This document shows, in pieces, positions 6,357-13,699 of a DNA stretch of 33,738 nucleotides. A model generated the notes under the pieces. That model made no database searches and was not told the origin of the DNA. It worked only from the letters and a program-made list of their open reading frames with translations. This DNA comes from CS4-C045 sp964347545 (GTDB lineage: Bacteria > Planctomycetota > Planctomycetia > Pirellulales > UBA7805): the NCBI GenBank assembly GCA_964347545.1, contig CAYFZZ010000235.1:1-33738 (forward strand), read 5' to 3'. The position numbers were made by a program, and so were the translations under genes. Position 1 is the stretch's first letter. Each line of letters begins with the position of its first letter.

Positions 6357-8768
6357 GTGGAAAAACGCTTCTTTTTGTTTTTGCTCTTATCGCTGTCCAT
6401 TCTGATGGGCACGCAGATGATCATCCAGGCGATCTGGCCACCTCCTCCACCGCCCCCGCTGGACCAGCTGGTCGAGGACGAGCCGCCGGGGGCGGGGCCT
6501 GACGCGGCTCGGCCGCTGGGCGGCCCGGACATTTTGGAGGCCCCTGCGGGCGTTGGCGAGGAACCTGCGGCCGCCTCGTCCGTTTCCCCGCCGGGGCAGG
6601 CACCACGGGTGGAGGCCGAGCCGGAGGTGGGGGAGATTGAGCGGGTGGTGCTCGGTTCGCTGGACCCCGCCAGCCAGGCGCGGATGCTGGTCTACTTCAC
6701 CAATCGGGGGGCTGCGATCGAGCGGATTGTGTTGAACAACCCCCGCTATGGGGACTTGGACGACGACAGCGGTTTTCTGGGCTTTTTAGGAGCGGCGGAC
6801 AGTCCTGAGGGGGGGTGTTTGGTCACCGTGGTGGGCCGGGGGACGCCGGCGGCCGCGGCCGGGCTCCGACCGCAGGATGTGATCACCGCGCTGGACGACA
6901 CCCCGGTGGCTGACGCGGCCGGCCTGTTTGCGGCTCTCCAGAAGACCGAGCCTGGCCAGGAGGTGACGCTGTTGGTCCGCCGCGACGGCCAGCCGCAGGC
7001 AAAGCGCTCCGCGACGCTCGCCCCCCGCCCCCTGCAGCTGATCCGGCCGGAGCTGGGAACCATGCCGCTGGACAGCTTCCAACCGGGTGCTCATGACCAG
7101 CTCTCGCTGCTGATGACGCTGGAGCAGGTGGGGGACGAGCGGTTACCGCAGGACGAGGAAGAGCTGCCGGGGGTTTCCTTGCGCGACAGTCTCTGGCGGG
7201 TCACTCAGCGTGGTGAGTGGGAAGTGGAGTTCACCAAATCGGTCCCGGCCAAGAAGCTGACCGTCGTAAAAAGGTATCGCCTGGCGACCGTGGACCGGGC
7301 GGCCAGCGTTGGTGTGGACCGTGCGGGCTACCATCTGTTGATGGAGATCGAAATTGTCAACCACGACACCGGAGCTCGCCAAATCGCCTATCGGCTGGAT
7401 GGTCCCACGGGGCTGCCCACCGAGGGCTGGTGGTGGTCCAACAAATTCGGTCGCCAGTGGGGTGGATTACGGTTGCGCGACGTCGCTCTGCATCTCCAGC
7501 TGGAGGGGCCCGTGCTGATCGATGTTTCCGAGATTGTCGCCGCCGCGGAGGAAGGGGAGACGCAGCGGATTCCTCTGGAAGAGGGTGGCCGCAAGAACCT
7601 GATGGCCTACGCCGGCATCGACGCGCAATACTTTGCGGCCGTGCTGCTGCCTCAGCGATCCCAGGATGCGGAGTCGTTGTTTGCCAGCATCGAGCCGCGG
7701 CTGGTGGGGGAAGTTCCCTCCAACGCTCGGCGCCGCCAATTATCGAATGTGACCTGTCGCTTGACCAGCAACCCGCACCTGATTGCCCCGGGCGACGCCG
7801 ACCGGCTGCGGCAGTCGTTTGTGGTGTTTGCGGGCCCCAAAGTCCCTGACATTCTGGCGCTCTACAAGCCGAACGATTTTCCGCGCCGCGTGACGCTGGA
7901 GGAATTGATCTACTACGGCTGGGCGATCTGGGGCTGGTTTGCTCGACCCCTGTCCGCTCTGCTGCACATCTTCTACGTCCTGGTGGGAAATTACGGCCTG
8001 GCGATCGTGATGTTGACCGTCCTCGTCCGGCTCAGCATGTTTCCGCTCAGCCGCAAACAGGCCCTCAGCGCTCAAAAAATGCAGGAACTCCAGCCGGAGA
8101 TGAAGCGGATCAGCGAAAAGTACAAGAACGACCTGGAGAAACGCAGCAAGGCGATCCAGGAGATGTACAAAAAGCACAACTACAATCCGCTTTCCGGATG
8201 TCTGCCCCTGTTCATTCAATTGCCGATCTTTATTGGGCTGTACCGCGCCCTGATGGTCGACATTGAGCTGCGGCAGGCGCCCTTGATCAGTGCCGCGGTG
8301 AGGTGGTGCAGCAACCTGGCTGCGCCGGACATGCTGTGGTACTGGGAGCCCTACCTGCCGGCATTTCTGGCCGCCCCTACCGGCTGGCTGGGCCCTTACC
8401 TCAATATCCTTCCCCTGTTTACTGTCGTGCTCTTCATCTGGCAACAAAAAATGTTCATGCCGCCCCCCACGGACGAACAAGCGGCCATGCAGCAGAAGAT
8501 CATGCAGTACATGATGGTCTTCATGGGTTTTCTCTTTTTCAAAGTGGCCAGCGGGCTCTGTGTGTACTTCATCGCTTCCAGCCTGTGGGGGGTCGGCGAG
8601 CGGAAGCTGCTTCCCAAGTCGCAGGCCAGTGGGGCGCAGTCTGCAGAATCCGGTGCTTCCTCCAAGCCGGCCGACAAGCTGGCCAAGGTGGGCGCGGCTG
8701 CCAGCAGCTCGCCACCCGGCCGCAAGAAACAGAAAAAACAGGGTCGCGGTGGCGGGCGGGGCAGGTGA
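6357..8768 (+). CDS. yidC: Membrane protein insertase YidC with an inserted PDZ domain
   Basis: An 803-residue YidC/Oxa1/Alb3 protein. It starts at GTG with GAGGA 7 nt upstream. Order: N-terminal membrane helix (6-27), a Pro-rich linker (28-85), a periplasmic beta-sandwich domain interrupted at about 150-222 by a PDZ-like segment (VTVVGRGTPAAAAGLRPQDV, then VTLLVRRDG), then the insertase core (about 525-755). The core shows VLVRLSMFPLSRKQ, with Arg558 as the conserved groove arginine, plus a charged coiled C1 loop (MQELQPEMKRISEKYK) and NPLSGCLPLFIQLPIFIGLY. The tail is Lys/Arg-rich, as in YidCs that bind ribosomes. It inserts and folds inner-membrane proteins with or without SecYEG. The mnmE gene follows after 113 nt, a common bacterial arrangement. 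The PDZ insertion is unusual for the family as I know it. Confidence 0.96.
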   Translation: MEKRFFLFLLLSLSILMGTQMIIQAIWPPPPPPPLDQLVEDEPPGAGPDAARPLGGPDILEAPAGVGEEPAAASSVSPPGQAPRVEAEPEVGEIERVVLGSLDPASQARMLVYFTNRGAAIERIVLNNPRYGDLDDDSGFLGFLGAADSPEGGCLVTVVGRGTPAAAAGLRPQDVITALDDTPVADAAGLFAALQKTEPGQEVTLLVRRDGQPQAKRSATLAPRPLQLIRPELGTMPLDSFQPGAHDQLSLLMTLEQVGDERLPQDEEELPGVSLRDSLWRVTQRGEWEVEFTKSVPAKKLTVVKRYRLATVDRAASVGVDRAGYHLLMEIEIVNHDTGARQIAYRLDGPTGLPTEGWWWSNKFGRQWGGLRLRDVALHLQLEGPVLIDVSEIVAAAEEGETQRIPLEEGGRKNLMAYAGIDAQYFAAVLLPQRSQDAESLFASIEPRLVGEVPSNARRRQLSNVTCRLTSNPHLIAPGDADRLRQSFVVFAGPKVPDILALYKPNDFPRRVTLEELIYYGWAIWGWFARPLSALLHIFYVLVGNYGLAIVMLTVLVRLSMFPLSRKQALSAQKMQELQPEMKRISEKYKNDLEKRSKAIQEMYKKHNYNPLSGCLPLFIQLPIFIGLYRALMVDIELRQAPLISAAVRWCSNLAAPDMLWYWEPYLPAFLAAPTGWLGPYLNILPLFTVVLFIWQQKMFMPPPTDEQAAMQQKIMQYMMVFMGFLFFKVASGLCVYFIASSLWGVGERKLLPKSQASGAQSAESGASSKPADKLAKVGAAASSSPPGRKKQKKQGRGGGRGR

Positions 8769-8881
8769 GTTGCGGGAGGGATATCTGCCGCCAGGGCTGA
8801 GCAGGCCCACCGCGGTGCGCCCCCACGCTCCCCTGCCGCTGGCCAAACTTCCCTGCTCAAAAAGGGGGGCTGCTTTGTCCG

Positions 8882-10279
8882 ATGAGCTATGATCCCCGCG
8901 ACACGATCGTGGCCCTGGCCACGGCGCCGGCGCCCGCCGCTCGGGCCGTCGTCCGGATCGCGGGTCCCGACGTGGTGCGGGTGCTGGAAAGCTGCTTCCT
9001 TCCCACCGGCGGCACGGCCCTGGGCAGCGTCCGCGGGGCGGGAGTGATCGAAGGGCGGTTCCAGCTGGCCACCCTCCAGCGGGAATTGCCGTGTGAGCTG
9101 CTGCTGTGGCCGGACGAACGGAGTTACACCCGATCCCCCCTGGCGGAGATCCACCTGCTGGGATCCGTACCCTTGGCAGAAGCGGTGATCCGCACGCTGT
9201 GTCAGAGCGGCTGCCGGCTGGCGGGGCCGGGTGAGTTCACCCTGCGGGCGTTTCTGGGCGGACGGCTCGACCTGACGCAGGCCGAGGCCGTCTGGGGAGT
9301 GGTCCAGGCCACGGACGAGGCCCAGCTGGACGTCGCCCTGCGACAGCTGGCCGGCGGGCTCAGCACACCCCTGGTCCGCTTGCGCGACCAGCTGCTGCAC
9401 CTCGTGGCTCACCTCGAAGCCGGCCTGGACTTTGTCGACGAAGAGATCGAATTTATCGCTCCTGCAGAATTACGCCAACAGCTGCAGGCCGCTGCCGAGG
9501 AGGTGTCCCAGCTGGTCGCCCAAATGCGAGGTCGCTCAGAGGTACCCACCGCCCCGCGCGTCGTCCTGACCGGGGCCGCCAATGTCGGGAAGAGCAGCCT
9601 GTTTAATGCCCTCCTGGAAAAACAGGGGGCCCTGGTGTCGCAGCGGGCGGGTACCACCCGCGACTACCTTACCGCCACGCTGGAACTGGACGGCGCCACC
9701 TGCCAGCTGGTCGATACGGCCGGGTTCGCAGAGCTGGCGGGCGAGCCGACTGACGCCATCGCCTCTCAGTCCCAGGCGGCCGCGGCTGGGCAGTTGCGAG
9801 CGGCGGATGTGGAACTGTTGTGCCGGGAACTCTCCCACGGGCCCCCCACCCCCCCCACAAAACCCCTCCCCCCAGGCGTCACCCCCCCACGCATCATCGT
9901 GCTGACCAAACGGGATCTGGGGCCACCCATCCCGGCGGAGGGGTTAAACCGCGAGGGCCTGCTGCCGGTCGTTGCGGTCAGCAGCCACACGGGGGAGGGA
10001 CTGGACGAACTGCGGCAGGTCCTGCGAACGGTGATCCAACAGACGCGACGGTCGGACGACGTCTACGTTTCCGCGACGGTGACCCGCTGCCAGGAGGCCC
10101 TGCGACGGGCGGCCACTTACCTGGAGGCCGCGCGGTCGGCGGCCGCTGCCGGGACGGGGGAGGAGATCGTGGCTGCGGAAATCCGGCAGGCCCTGGACGA
10201 ATTGGGGGAGGTGGTGGGGGCGGTCTATACCGACGACATCCTGGACCGCATCTTCAGTCGTTTTTGTATTGGAAAGTAG
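8882..10279 (+). CDS. mnmE: tRNA modification GTPase MnmE (TrmE), divergent
   Basis: A 465-residue protein with the MnmE plan: N-terminal tetrahydrofolate-binding domain (1-120), helical domain, inserted G domain (about 225-390) and the C-terminal FCIGK. MnmE works with MnmG to put the 5-carboxymethylaminomethyl group on wobble U34. Visible motifs are RLDLTQAEAV (128-137), P-loop GAANVGKS (231-238), AGTTRD (256-261), DTAG (278-281) and the terminal Cys of CIGK. Several signatures differ. SYTGED...HGG is SYTRSPLAEIHLLGS (81-95). G4 is TKRD (342-345), not NKxD. The strand and loop between G3 and G4 are replaced by a Pro-rich run (321-336). These changes are in frame on both sides, so they are not a frameshift. 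Confidence 0.9.
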   Translation: MSYDPRDTIVALATAPAPAARAVVRIAGPDVVRVLESCFLPTGGTALGSVRGAGVIEGRFQLATLQRELPCELLLWPDERSYTRSPLAEIHLLGSVPLAEAVIRTLCQSGCRLAGPGEFTLRAFLGGRLDLTQAEAVWGVVQATDEAQLDVALRQLAGGLSTPLVRLRDQLLHLVAHLEAGLDFVDEEIEFIAPAELRQQLQAAAEEVSQLVAQMRGRSEVPTAPRVVLTGAANVGKSSLFNALLEKQGALVSQRAGTTRDYLTATLELDGATCQLVDTAGFAELAGEPTDAIASQSQAAAAGQLRAADVELLCRELSHGPPTPPTKPLPPGVTPPRIIVLTKRDLGPPIPAEGLNREGLLPVVAVSSHTGEGLDELRQVLRTVIQQTRRSDDVYVSATVTRCQEALRRAATYLEAARSAAAAGTGEEIVAAEIRQALDELGEVVGAVYTDDILDRIFSRFCIGK

Positions 10280-10352
10280 CCGCGGGCGGCGGAGGTCCCC
10301 TGACGCGGGCCAGCCCCTTTTTTCGAGCGTGTTGGGCTGCGACGCGGTCCGT

Positions 10353-11984
10353 TCAGGGGGATGGGGTCGGGGGGGCGTTTCGCAGCGGCAGTTGGTAACA
10401 GGCCGCTTCCAGATGATTGCGGACCAGCAGGAGGGGTCCGCGGAGGGCCGGGTTGTTCCAGGTCTTGCCTTCCAGGGCTTGAAATTTCGTCACTTCCTCG
10501 TGTCGCTGGGGAGACGCCCGGACCAGCACCACTTCTCCCTGCTCGGAGGTCAGCAGCAGCAGGTCATCGACCAACATCAGCTGCCCGTGGCCATACCGCC
10601 CCCCCTTCCATTTTCGTCGGAGGCCTTCGATCTGCACGCACTCGAGGATGCCGCCGCTGAGCCCGTAGAGGTGGCCCTCGTGGACGACCACGTTGGTCAT
10701 TTTGGTTTTCAGAGATTGGGGGGATCGCCACAGCTGCTGGGCGGTGTACTGGCCGTCCGCCGTCAAGCGAATTTCAAAGACGGCACAGCCTTGGTGATAG
10801 CCTTTGGAGACAAACACCCGATCCTCGCCGAGGGGAACGGGTTGTGAGGTATTGGCGTCGGCCCCGCTGTTTCCGGGCCAGGGAAAGCTCCACAGGGGCT
10901 GGCCGTCTTCCAGCCGGTGTCCGCGGACCTGGTCTTCGTTGAGGATGACCACCTGCCGCTGTCCGGCCAGGGTGGCCACGACGGGGGACGCATAGCTGGC
11001 CACATCATCCCCCCCGCTCCAGATCCGCTCGCCAGACCGTTTATCGTACGCCACCAGCGATTTTCCGGCGGGCCCCCCGGCACTGACGACGACCATCTGG
11101 TCGACGACGAGGGGAGAGCCGCTGCGTCCCCACTGAATTTGCGGAGCGGAATTTTCGGTGATGATATCCCGTTTCCAGATCCGCCGTCCGCTGGCCAGCT
11201 CGAGGCAGTTCAAGATCCCCGTGGCTCCCTGGGTATAAACTCGCGGGCCGTCAATCGTCGGCGTTGCCCGAGGCCCCACGCCTCCCAACACCTCGTAAAA
11301 ACGCGCCTCATCCTGGTGGGACCAGATGATGCGGCCGGACTGCAATTCGTAGCACACCACCAATTCGTAGGCGCCACGTTGTTCCTGAGTCACCGCGTAG
11401 TCGCCCACCACGGAAAAGGCGGACCAGCCGGCCCCGATCGGTTGTCGCCACAGCAACCGCGGCGGGTCGGTGGCCCAATCCGTGGCCAGGGGAAGATTGC
11501 GGATTGTGGCGCGGCCGTCACTGCCCAGGAAACGGGGATAATCCCACGCTCCTTCAGCCAGCGGACGCTGCGGGTCGCGGGTCACTTCCGCTTCGGCAGG
11601 AGGCAGCCGCTGATCCGGCCGCGCGGCAAATCGCCAGCCCAACTGGAACCGCATGTCGGCCGTAAAATCCTCGAAACGCACGCAGGCGATCAGGGCCACC
11701 AGGCCCAGAACGGGGACGAGCCATTTCCAGCGGCGGCGGATCGACGACCGACTCCAATACCATCCTCCCAGCAACAATCCGCCGACAGCCAGGGTGATCA
11801 TCGAGGAGACATTCTTGTAGTCCTGGTCCAGTTGATCGGCCGTCCGCGTGGCGATCCAGGTCAAGATCAACCCCATCACCACGACCACGATCACGCTGAA
11901 GTTGACGTCGGTCCTCCAGGACCGCTGTGGGGTGGTTGGCCGCGGCGGTTCACGTGGAGTTTCAGACACCGGATGGCTCACCAT
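10353..11984 (-). CDS. Membrane-anchored PQQ-like beta-propeller protein
   Basis: A 543-residue protein. Three membrane helices lie near the N-terminus (VNFSVIVVVVMGLILTWIA, MITLAVGGLLLGGWYW, WLVPVLGLVALIACV). After a linker comes a repeated-blade domain of the PQQ/quinoprotein-like type (PQQ_2). The blade pattern is visible several times: RLLWRQPIGAGWSAF, YELQSGRIIWSH, LELASGRRIWKRD, YDKRSGERIWSGG and LEDGQPLWSFP. Residues for PQQ or metal binding cannot be confirmed, so enzyme activity is not implied; many planctomycete members are of unknown role. The start at 11984 (MVSHPVSETPREPP) is preferred over a much longer upstream frame that is Arg/Pro-rich and runs into the neighbouring gene. No strong Shine-Dalgarno site. 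Confidence 0.85.
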   Translation of the reverse strand: MVSHPVSETPREPPRPTTPQRSWRTDVNFSVIVVVVMGLILTWIATRTADQLDQDYKNVSSMITLAVGGLLLGGWYWSRSSIRRRWKWLVPVLGLVALIACVRFEDFTADMRFQLGWRFAARPDQRLPPAEAEVTRDPQRPLAEGAWDYPRFLGSDGRATIRNLPLATDWATDPPRLLWRQPIGAGWSAFSVVGDYAVTQEQRGAYELVVCYELQSGRIIWSHQDEARFYEVLGGVGPRATPTIDGPRVYTQGATGILNCLELASGRRIWKRDIITENSAPQIQWGRSGSPLVVDQMVVVSAGGPAGKSLVAYDKRSGERIWSGGDDVASYASPVVATLAGQRQVVILNEDQVRGHRLEDGQPLWSFPWPGNSGADANTSQPVPLGEDRVFVSKGYHQGCAVFEIRLTADGQYTAQQLWRSPQSLKTKMTNVVVHEGHLYGLSGGILECVQIEGLRRKWKGGRYGHGQLMLVDDLLLLTSEQGEVVLVRASPQRHEEVTKFQALEGKTWNNPALRGPLLLVRNHLEAACYQLPLRNAPPTPSP

Positions 11985-12336
11985 GCTGGGGCACGCCGCC
12001 GTGGCGGAGGCAAGTCGTCCCCGGGGGCCACCGGCCTGGGTCCCTCGGGCGAGGGGGCCGGTGGGGACGGCAGCCCCCCGGGTCGTCCCCCCAGGGCGGT
12101 TGCCTGGCCGCCCTCCTGTCGCCGGCGGGTTAACATCCCCGACAAAACGCCGGGGTCTTTTTCGGGACGCGTCGCCAGCATAGGGACCGGGCGCCTGGCG
12201 GTCAACGCAACGGCCGGTGGGATGGCTGCGAGACCCCGCGGGGGCGCGGCAGCGGGGGAAAGGGTTGGGGGGTCGGTCGAGGCCGGGAGGGGGGCCGGGA
12301 GGGCCATGTCCTCTGAGCCGCCGGATGGGAGGGGGC
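11985..12336. other. G/C-rich spacer between propeller and GGDEF genes
   Basis: No supported gene. The plus strand has dense G-tracts between about 12237 and 12305 (four or more runs of three to six G), which could form a G-quadruplex on that strand. The longer frames here are Arg/Pro-rich and have no recognisable domain. No promoter stands out. Confidence 0.4.
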
Positions 12337-13440
12337 CTAGCTGGTCTCTGGCGACAACGGCAGCAGGGAGGAGCTGTCCGCTTCGCCCAGCGGCAGGGGA
12401 CTTGCGGAGTCAGTCGGCGGGGCAGCCGCCACCGCACGCTCGTCCTCGCACGCCGTCCCAGGGGCATCCTCCTCGGCGGCGGCCGTAGCGGAGGGCTCGA
12501 CGGGTTGATCTGCAAAGAGGCTGAGGGCCTTGGTCACCGGCATCACCTCGCCTTTCCAGTAACAGCAGGCCCTGTTTCGGCCATCTTCCTTGGCCTTGTA
12601 GAGTGCCTCGTCGGCTCGCTTGAGGATCAACTCTGCGGATGCTTCGCGCCACGAGCAGGCCAGCCCCATGCTCAAGGTCACCGCCACTTCCTCAGCGGCT
12701 TTCCCCAGATCGAAATTGTGCTGGCAGACGTGGGCCCGTAACCGCTCGGCCGTGTCAAGGGCCATGTCCGGATCGGCCTCGGTCAGCAGGAGCGCGAATT
12801 CATCTCCTCCATAACGGGCCACGAAATCTTTAGCGCGTACAGATTTCTTGAGGAATTCGCCGATGCGTGTGACTAGGATATCGCCGGCCGCATGCCCGTG
12901 GGTATCGTTAACCCATTTGAAGTGATCGACATCGGCCAGGAAGAGGGCGAAAGGGACGCCGCTGCGCCGACAGTTCGCCAGCGAGGCCTCCAGTCTTTCG
13001 TCCATGGCCAGGCGATTGCCCACACCCGAGAGGGCGTCCGTACGGGCCTCCCGCCGCGCCTCGTCAATCATCTCTGCCTGCTGCTGGACCTGGGATCGCG
13101 TAATGGTCAGGTCGTCTTCCAGTCGCATGTTAGATTCCAGCACACCGCTGATCTGTTCCATCAGCCGCTGTTGAATCACCTGCAATTCGCCATCCAGATG
13201 CAAGCCGCTCAGGTCCTGACCCACCTCTTTAATCTCGACGCTGCGTTCATTCACATCGCTGGTCAGCCGCTCGGTGGAAGACAGCAGATCGTTCAGCACG
13301 CGAAACACCAATTCCCGCTCGGATTCGACCCGTTCTTTGTCCCTCTCTACGTAGCGGGACATCCCCAGATAAAATCCGATCACCAGGCCCACGGCAACGC
13401 TGCCGATCACCCAGGGCAAGATGGAAATCAGGGTGTGCAC
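12337..13440 (-). CDS. Membrane-bound diguanylate cyclase (GGDEF) with I-site
   Basis: A 367-residue protein starting at GTG. One N-terminal membrane helix (about 7-27) is followed by a helical, probably coiled-coil linker (30-130) and a GGDEF domain (about 131-300). The active-site motif is intact: RYGGDEF, with GGDEF at 211-215. The substrate-binding part ADVDHFKWVNDTHGHAAGD (169-187) is complete. RAKD at 202-205 lies exactly five residues before GGDEF, the position of the allosteric I-site (RxxD), so product inhibition by c-di-GMP is expected. The C-terminal 70 residues are low-complexity, rich in Ala, Glu, Ser and Pro. There is no EAL or HD-GYP partner. It makes c-di-GMP from two GTP at the inner membrane; no sensory domain other than the linker is visible. 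Confidence 0.93.
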   Translation of the reverse strand: MHTLISILPWVIGSVAVGLVIGFYLGMSRYVERDKERVESERELVFRVLNDLLSSTERLTSDVNERSVEIKEVGQDLSGLHLDGELQVIQQRLMEQISGVLESNMRLEDDLTITRSQVQQQAEMIDEARREARTDALSGVGNRLAMDERLEASLANCRRSGVPFALFLADVDHFKWVNDTHGHAAGDILVTRIGEFLKKSVRAKDFVARYGGDEFALLLTEADPDMALDTAERLRAHVCQHNFDLGKAAEEVAVTLSMGLACSWREASAELILKRADEALYKAKEDGRNRACCYWKGEVMPVTKALSLFADQPVEPSATAAAEEDAPGTACEDERAVAAAPPTDSASPLPLGEADSSSLLPLSPETS

Positions 13441-13699
13441 GGGCAGTTTTCCTGGCAGATAGAGGCTGAGGGGGGGTGGTTAGGTCCCTCGGTGGTCTCT
13501 TTCCAAGCATAGGACGAGCGCTTGGACGGGGCAGGGAAACAAAGGCCGCTGGAGGCCTGAAATCGAGCCGGTTTCGGGGACCGATACCGGTTGTAGGGGG
13601 CAGCGCGATGGCAGCAGCCGTGGGGGCGTGGGGGTGGTTCCTGCGGCAGCTGGCGGGGCGGGGGTCATCCCGGCCCGCGACCGTGTTGCCAGGGCACTT

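Noticed and set aside
11985..12515. N-terminal extension of the propeller gene by about 177 residues
   Set aside because: The extension is Arg/Pro-rich low complexity and would overlap the end of the GGDEF gene; the protein-like part begins at 11984.
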